Of a DNA stretch of 64,000 nt, positions 20,776-28,900 are shown piece after piece. The DNA lies in the NCBI GenBank assembly GCA_001898965.1, contig MKVW01000001.1, positions 990,068-1,054,067 of the forward strand, written 5' to 3'. The notes beneath the pieces were generated by a model. It was not told the origin of the DNA. It did not search any database and worked only from the letters and a program-made list of their open reading frames with translations. A program made the translations under genes and the position numbers. This DNA comes from Rhizobiales bacterium 62-17. GTDB lineage: Bacteria; Pseudomonadota; Alphaproteobacteria; Rhizobiales; Beijerinckiaceae. The stretch's first letter is position 1; every line of letters starts with the position of its first letter.

Positions 20776-21105
20776 ATGTCTTTTATCACTCCGGCCTACG
20801 CCCAGGCTGCCGGCTCCGGCCAACTGGACATGATCGCCCAATTGGCGCCTTTCGCCATCATCCTGGTCATCATGTATTTCCTCATCCTGCGGCCGCAGCA
20901 GAAGCGCCAGAAGGCGCATCAGGAGATGATCAAGAACGTCCGTCGCGGCGATACGGTGATCACCTCGGCCGGCTTCATCACCAAGGTCACGAAAGTGATC
21001 GATGACAGTGAAATCGAAGTTGAATTGGCGCCCGAGACGCGGGTGCGCATGGTCCGCTCGATGATCGCCGAAGTGCGTGCCAAGGGCGAGCCGGTCAAGG
21101 AATGA
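20776..21105 (+). CDS. yajC: Preprotein translocase accessory subunit YajC
   Basis: A 109-residue inner-membrane protein of the SecDF-YajC complex. One membrane helix (LAPFAIILVIMYFLILRP) is followed by the conserved QQKRQKAHQEMIKNVRRGDTV-like region, here from residue 36 on, and a small soluble domain. It is 38 bases upstream of secD and leads the operon. Confidence 0.95.
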   Translation: MSFITPAYAQAAGSGQLDMIAQLAPFAIILVIMYFLILRPQQKRQKAHQEMIKNVRRGDTVITSAGFITKVTKVIDDSEIEVELAPETRVRMVRSMIAEVRAKGEPVKE

Positions 21106-21143
21106 CCGGGGCCGCGGCTCGTATCTAACCGGAACAGGAAAAT

Positions 21144-22766
21144 ATGCTTCGCTTCTCCCGCTGGAAGGTTGCCTCGGTCATTCTGCTGACGGTGCTGACG
21201 TTCCTCATCATCGCACCGAGTTTCCTCACCAAGGAAACGCGTGACGAATACGCCAAGCACTTGCCGAAATGGGTGCCTTTCCAGAGCGTCGTCCTCGGCC
21301 TCGACTTGCAGGGCGGGGCGCATGTGGTGTTCGAAGTTGATTCCAACGACATTCTGCGCACCCAGCTCGAGAATCTGCGCGACGATGTGCGCCGCATTCT
21401 ACGTGAAGAGCGCGTGCGCAGCCTCGCCGGCACGGTCGCCGTCTCCGGCCGCACGATTCAATTGCGCATCAATGATGCCGCCGAGCGCGCTCGCGTTCTG
21501 ACCAAGCTGCGCCAGCAAGCACAGCCAGGCGGCGTCAATGCGCTTGGCCTCGCCACGCCGGCTATCTTTGACGTCCGCGACAATTCCGACGGCCAGATCG
21601 TCCTGTCGATGACGGAAGCGGGCACGCAGGAACGCATTCGCCGCGCCGTCGACCAGACCATTGAAGTCATCCGTCGCCGTGTTGACTTCGGCGGCACGAC
21701 CGAACCGAATATTCAGCGCCAGGGCGCCGATCGCGTGCTGGTGCAGGTGCCGGGCCTGCAAGACACCAAGCGCCTGATCGATCTGCTCGGCGCCCAGGCG
21801 AAACTCGAATTTCGCCTCGTCGCTGATCCCGGGTACAACCCGGCCGACGTCGACATGTTGAACGAGGTTGAGCGTAGCGCGGACGGTACCGAACGTGTCA
21901 CCGCGACTTATCCCGTCGAAAAGCGCGTGATGGTGCAGGGCGAAGACCTTACCGACGCGCAGCCCGGCTTCGACACGCGCAACGGCGAACCGGTGGTGAA
22001 CTTCCGCTTCAACATTCGTGGCGGCCAGCGTTTCGGCGAAGTGACGAGCCAGAATGTCGGCAAGCCCTTCGCCATCGTCCTCGACAACAAGGTGATCTCG
22101 GCGCCGCGTATTCTCACCGCGATCACCGGTGGTTCGGGCCAGATTTCCGGCCGTTTCACCGTGCAACAGGCCAATGACCTGGCGATTCTGCTGCGCGCCG
22201 GCGCTCTGCCGGCGAAACTGACCGTGGTCGAGGAACGCACCGTCGGTCCGGGCCTTGGCCAGGACTCGATCGATGCCGGCAAACGCGCCGCTTATGTCGC
22301 CGCGGCTCTCGTCATCTTCTATATGCTGATGACCTATGGCCTGTTCGGCGTCTTCGCCAATCTGGCGCTGACCATCCATATCGGCATGATTTTCGCCGGC
22401 CTGATCCTGCTTCAGGCGACGCTGACCCTGCCGGGTATCGCCGGTATCGTTCTCACCATCGGCATGGCGGTGGACGCCAACGTGCTGATCTACGAGCGCA
22501 TACGTGAAGAAGCGAAATCCGGGCGATCGATCATTTCGGCGCTGGACGCCGGCTTCAACCGCGCTTTCGCCACGATCATCGACTCCAACTCGACGATGAT
22601 GGTGGCCGCCGTGATCCTCTACTTCCTGGGATCCGGCCCGGTGCGCGGCTTCGCCGTGTCGCTTGGTCTCGGCATTATCACGTCCGTCGTCACCGCGGTG
22701 ACGATGACCCGCATGATGATCGCGCTGTGGTACCGCTGGAAGCGGCCGACCACGATCCCGATCTGA
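21144..22766 (+). CDS. secD: Protein translocase subunit SecD
   Basis: A 540-residue RND-type membrane protein that uses proton motive force to complete protein export. The first helix is followed by LGLDLQGGAHVVFEV, the SecD signature, then a large periplasmic region with P1 base and head. The last 200 residues carry five helices including GMAVDANVLIYERIREE with the proton-path Asp. The AGGAAA site directly precedes the ATG. Length is smaller than E. coli SecD, as usual for Alphaproteobacteria. Confidence 0.97.
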   Translation: MLRFSRWKVASVILLTVLTFLIIAPSFLTKETRDEYAKHLPKWVPFQSVVLGLDLQGGAHVVFEVDSNDILRTQLENLRDDVRRILREERVRSLAGTVAVSGRTIQLRINDAAERARVLTKLRQQAQPGGVNALGLATPAIFDVRDNSDGQIVLSMTEAGTQERIRRAVDQTIEVIRRRVDFGGTTEPNIQRQGADRVLVQVPGLQDTKRLIDLLGAQAKLEFRLVADPGYNPADVDMLNEVERSADGTERVTATYPVEKRVMVQGEDLTDAQPGFDTRNGEPVVNFRFNIRGGQRFGEVTSQNVGKPFAIVLDNKVISAPRILTAITGGSGQISGRFTVQQANDLAILLRAGALPAKLTVVEERTVGPGLGQDSIDAGKRAAYVAAALVIFYMLMTYGLFGVFANLALTIHIGMIFAGLILLQATLTLPGIAGIVLTIGMAVDANVLIYERIREEAKSGRSIISALDAGFNRAFATIIDSNSTMMVAAVILYFLGSGPVRGFAVSLGLGIITSVVTAVTMTRMMIALWYRWKRPTTIPI

Positions 22767-22782
22767 TTTTTAGAAAGCGCCC

Positions 22783-23712
22783 ATGTTCCGGTTCCGTCTC
22801 GCCCCCGACAACATGCACTTCGGCTTCATGCGCCTGCGGCGCCTGAGCTATCCATTCTCCGCGTTGATGTCGATCCTGTCGGTCGTCGCCTTCCTGGTGC
22901 TCGGCCTGAACTTCGGCATCGACTTCTCGGGCGGCACCATGCTCGAACTGCGCGCCAAGTCGGGCCAGATGGATCTGGCGCAACTGCGCCAGCTCGGCGA
23001 CAAGTTGCAGCTCGGTGAAGTGGAAGTGCAGGCTTTCGGCGACGGCCAGGATGCGACCTTGCGTCTGCGCCTGCAACCGGGTGGCGATCAGGGGCAACGC
23101 GACGCCGTCGACAAGGTGCGCGCCGCGCTCGGCGATGCCTATGAATTCCGTCGTACCGAAGTGGTGGGTCCGCGTGTCTCCGGCGAACTCGTGCAATCGG
23201 GCACGCTCGGTGTCGTGCTGTCGGTTCTGGCGGTGCTGATCTATCTCTGGTTCCGCTATGAATGGCAGCTCGCGGTGGCGGCCGTCATCGCGACCATGCA
23301 CGATCTATTGCTCACCGTCGGTTTTTTCGCCGTCACGCGGCTTGAATTCAACATCACCTCGATCGCCGCGATTCTGACGGTGGTCGGTCTGTCGCTCAAC
23401 GAAACGGTCGTCGTGCTTGATCGTATTCGCGAGATGATGAAGAAATATCGCCGCGCCACCATGGCCGAGATCATCGACCTGTCGATCAACGCGGTTCTGT
23501 CACGCACGATCATGACGGCGACCACCACTTTGCTGGCGCTGCTGGCCCTGGTGTTCTTCGGCGGCCACGTCATCCAGTCGTTCTCGCTCGCCATGATGTG
23601 GGGCGTGATGGTCGCGACCTATTCGTCGATCTTCATCTGCTCGCCGGTGCTGATCTATCTCGGCGCCCCCGGTCACGCAGCCGACATCAAGCAGCCGGCG
23701 ACGACCCCCTGA
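22783..23712 (+). CDS. secF: Protein translocase subunit SecF
   Basis: A 309-residue partner of SecD with six membrane helices. The N-terminal FGIDFSGGTMLEL is the SecF equivalent of the SecD signature, and VGLSLNETVVVLDRIREMM is the conserved helix motif with the Asp/Arg pair. It begins 16 bases after secD and ends just before a strong terminator, closing the yajC-secD-secF unit. Confidence 0.97.
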   Translation: MFRFRLAPDNMHFGFMRLRRLSYPFSALMSILSVVAFLVLGLNFGIDFSGGTMLELRAKSGQMDLAQLRQLGDKLQLGEVEVQAFGDGQDATLRLRLQPGGDQGQRDAVDKVRAALGDAYEFRRTEVVGPRVSGELVQSGTLGVVLSVLAVLIYLWFRYEWQLAVAAVIATMHDLLLTVGFFAVTRLEFNITSIAAILTVVGLSLNETVVVLDRIREMMKKYRRATMAEIIDLSINAVLSRTIMTATTTLLALLALVFFGGHVIQSFSLAMMWGVMVATYSSIFICSPVLIYLGAPGHAADIKQPATTP

Positions 23713-23718
23713 GGCAGA

Positions 23719-23742
23719 CCGCGTTCGATCGAACGCGGTTTT
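23719..23742 (+). terminator. Terminator after secF
   Basis: A fully self-complementary 20-base sequence (23719-23738, core GTTCGATCGAAC) followed by TTTT. The stem is 8-9 bp with a tiny loop. Confidence 0.8.
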
Positions 23743-23784
23743 GCCTGGAACTGCGCTCTCGCGTGCCCAACTCGGGAGGCTTGC

Positions 23785-24171
23785 ATGAATACGCAACGCC
23801 ATGACGGATTCTTTCCGGGCGAGGCCAATATCGACGGCTATGGCGCCGGCGGCTTTCAGTTCGCCGGCATGTCGCATCGCGGTTCAATCCTCGTCATGCC
23901 CTCCGGCATCCGCGCCTGGACGGTGAACGATATGGCCGCGCTGGACGCCGCGAGCCTGCAGCCGATCTTCGATGAGCCAGAGGGCACGATCGAATTGCTG
24001 TTGATCGGCACGGGGCGGACGCTGTCCCCCTTGCCGCAGTCCGTCCGCCAAGTGCTGCGGGCCCATGGCCTGCGCTTCGATCCGATGGCGACGGGTCATG
24101 CAGTGTCGACCTACAACATTCTCTTGGGCGAGCGCCGCAAGGTGGCGGCCGCTCTCATCGCCGCGCCATGA
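23785..24171 (+). CDS. Mth938-like domain protein
   Basis: A 128-residue protein of the Mth938/NDUFAF3-like fold (DUF498). The middle segment GSILVMPSGIRAWTV and the IELLLIGTGRTLSPLPQSVRQVL stretch are characteristic, with the cofactor-like cleft containing GTG. The eukaryotic relative assists complex I assembly; the bacterial role is not settled. A GGGAGG site precedes the ATG. Its TGA overlaps the first of three repeated ATGs (24168-24209) leading to the next gene. The order secD-secF-this gene-phytoene/squalene synthase is typical in Rhizobiales. Confidence 0.88.
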   Translation: MNTQRHDGFFPGEANIDGYGAGGFQFAGMSHRGSILVMPSGIRAWTVNDMAALDAASLQPIFDEPEGTIELLLIGTGRTLSPLPQSVRQVLRAHGLRFDPMATGHAVSTYNILLGERRKVAAALIAAP

Positions 24172-24209
24172 GCGACTTGTCATGAGCGACTTATCATGAG
24201 CGACTTGCC
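24168..24209 (+). repeat. Three tandem 14-bp repeats forming a chain of ATGA overlaps
   Basis: Copies begin at 24168, 24182 and 24196, each ATGAGCGACTT plus three variable bases. The upstream gene's TGA overlaps the first ATG (ATGA). The first ATG opens a 5-codon frame (MSDLS) whose TGA overlaps the second ATG; the second does the same into the third, which starts the real synthase gene. The unit length of 14 shifts the frame at every step. Confidence 0.95.
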
Positions 24210-25050
24210 GCAAGCCTATGCCGCCTGCGAACAGGCGCTGCGCGCGGGCGACCGCGACCGTTGGTTGGCGTCTCTGTTCGTGCCGGCCCAGCACCGGCCG
24301 CATGTTCACGCCCTCTATGCCTTCTCCCATGAAGTGGCGCGCGCGCGAGAAGCCGTGTCCGATCCGCGTCTCGGCGAAATCCGCCTGCAATGGTGGCGGG
24401 AGGTGATCGAGGGCGGGCGAGAGACGGAAGCGCAAGCCAATCCGCTGTCGCAGGCGCTGCTCGATACGATCGTAAAATTCAATCTGCCCCGATCCGCGCT
24501 GGTCAATCTGATCGAAGCGCGCCGGTTCGATCTCTATGACGATCCGATGCCGAGCCTGAACGATCTGGAGGGCTATTGTGGCGAAACCTGTTCGGCTCTG
24601 TTTCGTCTATGCGCCATCGTCTGTGCCGGTGGACGCGATCCTGGCGGCGGCGAAGTCGCCGGTCATGCCGGCTGCGCCTATGCGATGGCCGGACTGCTAC
24701 GGGCGTTGCCGTGGCAGGTGGCGCGCGGTCAATGCTATTTGCCCGGAGACGTGTTGAGCCGCCATGGCGCGCTCGTCGAAGCCGCCACGGCTGGTCTTGA
24801 TTCTCCGGCCTTGCGGGAAGCCTTGGCGGACTTGCGCGCGCGCATCCGCTTTCATCTCAAGGCCGCTCGTGCCGGCCTGGCGCAAATACCGGAAGAGATA
24901 CGACCGGTGTTCGCGCCGCTGGCCTTCGTCGAGCCATGGCTGAAGGCCATGGAAAAGCGCGGCTACGAGCCGTTCCGCACGCTCATTGATCCGCCGCAAT
25001 GGCGGTTGCAATGGGCGCTGGCGCGGTGGCCGGGCCGGCTGCCGCGTTGA
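24196..25050 (+). CDS. Phytoene/squalene synthase family protein
   Basis: A 284-residue protein of the trans-isoprenyl diphosphate synthase head-to-head family. The first Asp-rich region is weakened: PSLNDLEGYCGETCSALFRL carries the second-motif context, and residues around LYDDPM supply a DD pair. Relatives range from true squalene/phytoene synthases to divergent members of unknown activity, so catalytic competence is uncertain. Translation probably begins at the third of three tandem start repeats. Its 3' end overlaps the convergent methyltransferase gene by 68 bases. No other carotenoid or hopanoid gene is adjacent. Confidence 0.82.
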   Translation: MSDLPQAYAACEQALRAGDRDRWLASLFVPAQHRPHVHALYAFSHEVARAREAVSDPRLGEIRLQWWREVIEGGRETEAQANPLSQALLDTIVKFNLPRSALVNLIEARRFDLYDDPMPSLNDLEGYCGETCSALFRLCAIVCAGGRDPGGGEVAGHAGCAYAMAGLLRALPWQVARGQCYLPGDVLSRHGALVEAATAGLDSPALREALADLRARIRFHLKAARAGLAQIPEEIRPVFAPLAFVEPWLKAMEKRGYEPFRTLIDPPQWRLQWALARWPGRLPR

Positions 25051-26026
25051 CCGGACGCGTGCGCGGCGCTTGGCCCGACGTCTGGTAGTAGGCGATGATG
25101 TCCTTGGGATGCAGGCTCACCTGCGACTTCACGCCGAAGAAATAAACGCCATTGGCCGCATCGAGATTCTCGCGCCGTTTGGTGAAACGGTCGAAGAAGC
25201 GCAGCCAGAAGAACGGCAGCGACAGCGCCGTCGCGATCTTATTGCCGAGGCCGAGCGCGCGCAGGAAGTAGCGATAGGACCACAGGAGGGAGACGCCAGC
25301 ACCGCCGACGGCGCCGGCCTCGATCTCGCTGAAGCGGCGGAACAGCCAGCGATGGGCGCTGGGGCTGAAGCGTTGGAAGTCGTAAGCACCCGCGTGCACC
25401 TGCTGCATGAACGGCGTGTCGGCATAGACGAGACCGTCGTCCTTGAGCACGCGGTGCAGTTCGCCGACCACCACTTCCGGCTCGAGAACATGTTCGAGCA
25501 CCGCCTGAATCCAGATGGCGTCGAAGCTCCCGTCCTTGAAGGGCAGGTGATGCGCATCGGCGATGAGCGTCGTCACAGCGGATGGGAAAACATCGGTTGA
25601 AACGACGCGCACGTCATTTTGCTCATAGAGCGCTTGAATGCCCGAGCCGACGGTGCCGCCGCCGACGACCAGCACCACCGGATTGGGGCGGCCGCGCAGG
25701 CGCGCCACCAGCTCATCGCATTTGGTCTTGGCCATTTCATTGGTGCCGAACAGGCCCTCGCGCAGTTTCATGCGCAACATGCCGAACGTCGACGTGGTGT
25801 GGTTGCCGATCTCGGGAATATGGCCGTCGGTGAATTCGGGCTCGTCGAACAGGCTGCGCGAAAAATCGACCAGCACGGGCTGGCTTGCGGCATTGACGAA
25901 GCCGGCGCCGCCGGCGCGGCAACGGGGATCGGCACAGCGCAGCTTGCTGCCCTGGGTGTTCAGACTGCCGTGGCAGCCGGGGCAGCGCAAAAGCGCATAG
26001 ATGTCTTTGGCCTTGGCAACGGGCAT
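24983..26026 (-). CDS. Class I SAM-dependent methyltransferase with N-terminal zinc-ribbon-like segment
   Basis: A 347-residue protein. The N-terminus has LLRCPGCHGSLN and LRCADPRC, a Trm112-like four-cysteine cluster. The methyltransferase core follows: VVLVVGGGTVGSGI (motif I), VVSTDV, DAHHLPFKDGSFDAIWIQAVLEHV in pieces, and a VLKDDGLVYADTP strand, the Methyltransf_11 pattern. The start at 26026 has a GAGGAG site. The low-complexity Ala/Pro C-terminus is encoded antisense to the end of the synthase gene over 68 bases. Substrate unknown; relatives occur in glycan or lipid modification loci. Confidence 0.85.
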   Translation of the reverse strand: MPVAKAKDIYALLRCPGCHGSLNTQGSKLRCADPRCRAGGAGFVNAASQPVLVDFSRSLFDEPEFTDGHIPEIGNHTTSTFGMLRMKLREGLFGTNEMAKTKCDELVARLRGRPNPVVLVVGGGTVGSGIQALYEQNDVRVVSTDVFPSAVTTLIADAHHLPFKDGSFDAIWIQAVLEHVLEPEVVVGELHRVLKDDGLVYADTPFMQQVHAGAYDFQRFSPSAHRWLFRRFSEIEAGAVGGAGVSLLWSYRYFLRALGLGNKIATALSLPFFWLRFFDRFTKRRENLDAANGVYFFGVKSQVSLHPKDIIAYYQTSGQAPRTRPVNAAAGPATAPAPIATAIAADQ

Positions 26027-26342
26027 GCGACTACTCCTCGTGTGCCGGGCGCCCGCTGCTCGCCTGACGACATGATCAACGCCCATCCTGAAAGGGGAGG
26101 GCAAAAGGCTGATGACGATCGCCGCGATCGTCAGGTCGGATCACCTGAAATTGCCGAAGGCCTCGCAATCCGTTTTGGTGATGCTCAGTAAATTTAAGTA
26201 TGTAAGTTCACTGTTCGGTAAGCATAATCGTTAGTCTTAACGGCCGCAATCTAAGCAAGCCCAATAGAGTAAACAATTAACCTTAATGTGATCGCTGCGC
26301 TGATTTCAGCGGATTTCGCGCGGCGCTTTGTTTTCAACGCCG
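26027..26342. other. Intergenic region, no gene seen
   Basis: About 316 bases between two minus-strand genes. The part from about 26170 to 26290 is AT-rich relative to its flanks and may hold the promoter of the methyltransferase gene and the 3' end of the trmFO neighbourhood. No convincing ORF, hairpin with T-run or repeat was found. Confidence 0.5.
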
Positions 26343-27773
26343 TCAGGCCGGTACCGGTTCCGATAGCCAAGCTTCCATGTCACGTTTGGCCCGCTCGGTT
26401 AACAGCCGTTTGCGCGCTTGGGATTTCTCGGGGCCGCGCAATCTCTTGCCGTCCGGGCTTTTGACGGCCGCTTCAATCGGCGGAAACAGGCCGAAATTGA
26501 CGTTCATCGGCTGGAATGAGGGCGGACCGGCGTCGATGGTCTCGATATGGCCGCCGGTGATGTGGTTGATCAGGGCGCCGATGGCAGTGGTCGGGGGCGG
26601 CATCTGCGCGATCTGGCCCTGCGCCTCGGTGGCGGCCATGCGGCCGGCGATCAGGCCGATGGCGGCGCTTTCGACATAACCTTCGCAGCCGGTGATCTGG
26701 CCGGCGAAGCGGATGCGCGGATCGGCGCGCAGGCGTAGCAGCGGATCGAGCACTTTCGGCGAATTGAGGAAGGTATTGCGATGCAGACCGCCGAGGCGGG
26801 CGAATTCCGCCTGTTCGAGGCCGGGGATCATGCGGAAGATGCGCGTCTGCTCGCTGTGCTTCAGTTTCGTCTGGAAGCCGACCATGTTGTAGAGCGTGCC
26901 CAGCGCATTGTCCTGGCGCAGCTGCACGATGGCATAGGCCTTGACCGTGGGATTGTGCGGATTGGTCAGGCCCACAGGTTTGAGCGGGCCATGGCGTAGC
27001 GTCTCGCGGCCACGCTCCATCATCACTTCGATGGGCAGGCAGCCGTCGAAATAGGGCGTGCCTTCCCATTCCTTGAAGCCTGTTTTGTCGCCGGCAAGCG
27101 CCGCATCGATGAAGGCTTCGTATTCTTCGCGCGACAGCGGGCAGTTGATGTAATCGGCGCCGGTGCCGCCGGGGCCCACTTTATCGTAGCGGGACTGGAA
27201 CCAGGCTTTGTCCATGTCGATCGAATCGCGATGGACGATGGGCGCGATGGCGTCGAAGAAGGCGAGTTCGCTTTCGCCGGTGAGGCGGCCGATGCCTTCA
27301 GCCAGCGATTGGGACGTGAGCGGGCCCGTACACACCAGGATCGAGGGCCAGTCCTGCGCCTGGATGTCCTGCACCTCCTCGCGCACCAGTTCGATCAACG
27401 GATGCGCCGAAATCGCCTGGGTAACGGCTTGGGCGAAACCGTCGCGATCAACGGCGAGTGCGCCACCGGCCGGCACCTGATGGGCATCGGCGGCGCGCAT
27501 GATGAGCGAATCCATCCGTCGCATTTCCCAATGCAACTGGCCGACCGCATTCATTTCCGCATCGTCCGAGCGAAAAGAATTGGAACAGACGAGCTCGGCG
27601 AGGGAATCGGTGGCGTGGGCGTCGGTGGCGCGAACGGGGCGCATTTCGTGGAGGATGACCGGCACGCCCATGCGGGCGATCTGCCAAGCCGCTTCAGATC
27701 CGGCGAGACCGCCGCCGATGATGTGAATGGCAGGCGAAGAAACGGATTGCGAGGAAACAGGCTGCGAAGACAT
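26343..27773 (-). CDS. trmFO: Methylenetetrahydrofolate-tRNA-(uracil-5-)-methyltransferase TrmFO
   Basis: A 476-residue FAD- and folate-dependent enzyme that makes 5-methyluridine at position 54 of tRNA. The N-terminus [21 protein letters not shown] is the FAD Rossmann motif, followed by the family signatures [10 protein letters not shown] and [12 protein letters not shown], and [17 protein letters not shown] near the C-terminus. The start at 27773 is chosen to begin shortly before the FAD motif; twelve further codons upstream remain open. Length agrees with the family. Confidence 0.95.
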   Translation of the reverse strand: MSSQPVSSQSVSSPAIHIIGGGLAGSEAAWQIARMGVPVILHEMRPVRATDAHATDSLAELVCSNSFRSDDAEMNAVGQLHWEMRRMDSLIMRAADAHQVPAGGALAVDRDGFAQAVTQAISAHPLIELVREEVQDIQAQDWPSILVCTGPLTSQSLAEGIGRLTGESELAFFDAIAPIVHRDSIDMDKAWFQSRYDKVGPGGTGADYINCPLSREEYEAFIDAALAGDKTGFKEWEGTPYFDGCLPIEVMMERGRETLRHGPLKPVGLTNPHNPTVKAYAIVQLRQDNALGTLYNMVGFQTKLKHSEQTRIFRMIPGLEQAEFARLGGLHRNTFLNSPKVLDPLLRLRADPRIRFAGQITGCEGYVESAAIGLIAGRMAATEAQGQIAQMPPPTTAIGALINHITGGHIETIDAGPPSFQPMNVNFGLFPPIEAAVKSPDGKRLRGPEKSQARKRLLTERAKRDMEAWLSEPVPA

Positions 27774-27833
27774 GCGGCGGGTTATGCCGCCAGGGGCCGA
27801 TCGGGGCAATGGTGCAGGTGCGTTGCGCGGCGC

Positions 27834-27912
27834 AAAAATAATGCGCCCGCCGGGGGAGGGACCGGCGGGCGCTTAAACGTGGGGGGCTGAGGGAGGGGAA
27901 GCCCGTCCACGC
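27834..27912 (-). ncRNA. Candidate cuckoo-type (anti-Shine-Dalgarno) small RNA downstream of DUF1127
   Basis: On the minus strand, directly after the DUF1127 stop, two hairpins follow. The first has arms 27907-27911/27878-27882 plus an inner stem 27900-27904/27884-27888, with an 11-base loop UCCCCUCCCUC. The second has a perfect 11-bp stem (27862-27872 with 27843-27853), loop UCCCUCCC, and then ATTATTTTT, a rho-independent terminator. Both loops are complementary to GGGAGG-type ribosome sites. Two C-rich-loop hairpins after a DUF1127 gene is the published architecture of the CcsR/cuckoo RNAs of Alphaproteobacteria. Expression and processing are inferred. Confidence 0.72.
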
Positions 27913-27928
27913 TATTCCAAATCTCTAA

Positions 27929-28084
27929 TCAGATGCCCGAGCTTTGACGCGCGACGGCGTGGATTTCGGAGCGGGTAATGCCCAGATCATGCAATTCACG
28001 GTCCGAGAGCTGCGAAAGCTCGGCCACCGCGACCCGATACCGACGCCAGGAGTCAACCCAGGCAACAATGCTCTTGATAGTCAT
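27929..28084 (-). CDS. DUF1127 small protein
   Basis: A 51-residue basic protein: MTIKSIVAWVDSWRRYRVAV, then the DUF1127 core LSQLSDRELHDLGITRSEI. In Rhodobacter a member (CcaF1) is an RNA-binding protein encoded just before CcsR small RNAs; other members act in stress and phosphate or central metabolism control. The start at 28084 has GAGGATAAG upstream; the open frame reaches 26 codons further without support. A small RNA with anti-ribosome-site loops appears immediately downstream. Confidence 0.9.
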   Translation of the reverse strand: MTIKSIVAWVDSWRRYRVAVAELSQLSDRELHDLGITRSEIHAVARQSSGI

Positions 28085-28433
28085 CTTATCCTCACTTGAC
28101 GGCCTGTCCTGCAGCCCGTCGTTCATGAGCACTATGTAGAATGATGCAGCGCACAATGCCATAGCTAAGTTGGACTATCTGATATGCGATTTACGCATGA
28201 GATTACAAAATACGAATTCTGTCACTTCTAAAAAGCGTGACACAAACCCGTCACATTGGCTTTTGGAGCCCGATTCTAGCCAAACTTAGTAACAAGAGAT
28301 GCGATATATGCATTGCGGCGGCGCAAAATGCCTCCAAAAGGGGACGAAACTGGTCAAATTTAGGTCGGAAAGCAAAATAAGCGGGCAACGACAGGGATGC
28401 CGTGCCCGCCTATATAAAATTTTGCATGTGTTT
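28085..28433. other. Intergenic region with an interrupted palindrome
   Basis: About 349 bases upstream of the DUF1127 gene, AT-rich from 28170 to 28300. It contains TGTCAC at 28220-28225 and GTGACA at 28237-28242 (11-base spacer), with a further GTCACA at 28250-28255, so a dimeric regulator may bind about 140 bases before the DUF1127 start. No gene is supported here. Confidence 0.45.
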
Positions 28434-28715
28434 TCAGTAACACACGCGAACCGGGCGGCGATAACCGACCACATCGCCCCAGGCGTTGTAGATCGGACGC
28501 TGACGAATCTCGCAGCCATAGGCCGGAGCCGCATAAGCCGACTGAGAGGCGATCGCGCCACCCACGATGGCTGCGCCGAGCAGGCCGACCGCTAGGGCAC
28601 CGCCATGGTGGTGATGGTACTTCCAGCCGGCGGAGGCCGGGGTCGAGGAAACGGCGAAGGTCGCGGCCAAGGCCAGGGCGCCGGCGGTGGCAGCAAGGGT
28701 CTTTCTGCTGATCAT
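28434..28715 (-). CDS. Small secreted His-rich protein, unknown function
   Basis: A 93-residue protein with a clear signal peptide (MISRKTLAATAGALALAATF, cleavage near ASA-GWK). The mature part opens GWKYHHHHGG, has a short Gly/Ala hydrophobic segment (GALAVGLLGAAIVGGAIAS) and ends CEIRQRPIYNAWGDVVGYRR plus PVRVCY, where the two cysteines could pair. Such small proteins are frequent in Rhizobiales and lack an assigned role. The start at 28715 has GGAGC before it. The His cluster suggests metal contact, but this is only a guess. Confidence 0.75.
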   Translation of the reverse strand: MISRKTLAATAGALALAATFAVSSTPASAGWKYHHHHGGALAVGLLGAAIVGGAIASQSAYAAPAYGCEIRQRPIYNAWGDVVGYRRPVRVCY

Positions 28716-28900
28716 GACATGCTCCTGATCTGTTCCGGCCGGTGGAACCCTTTCCGACCGGCGATGAAATGACCCTAGGTGCCCCTTAGCCGAAAGAATG
28801 TGCGCGGCGGCACGCGCCACGCGCAGGCTCCAGTTGCCACCCGCCACGCAACTTCGCATTGTCCGGCTCGAAACAGAGTTTTTGTGGGTGGAGCGGGATG

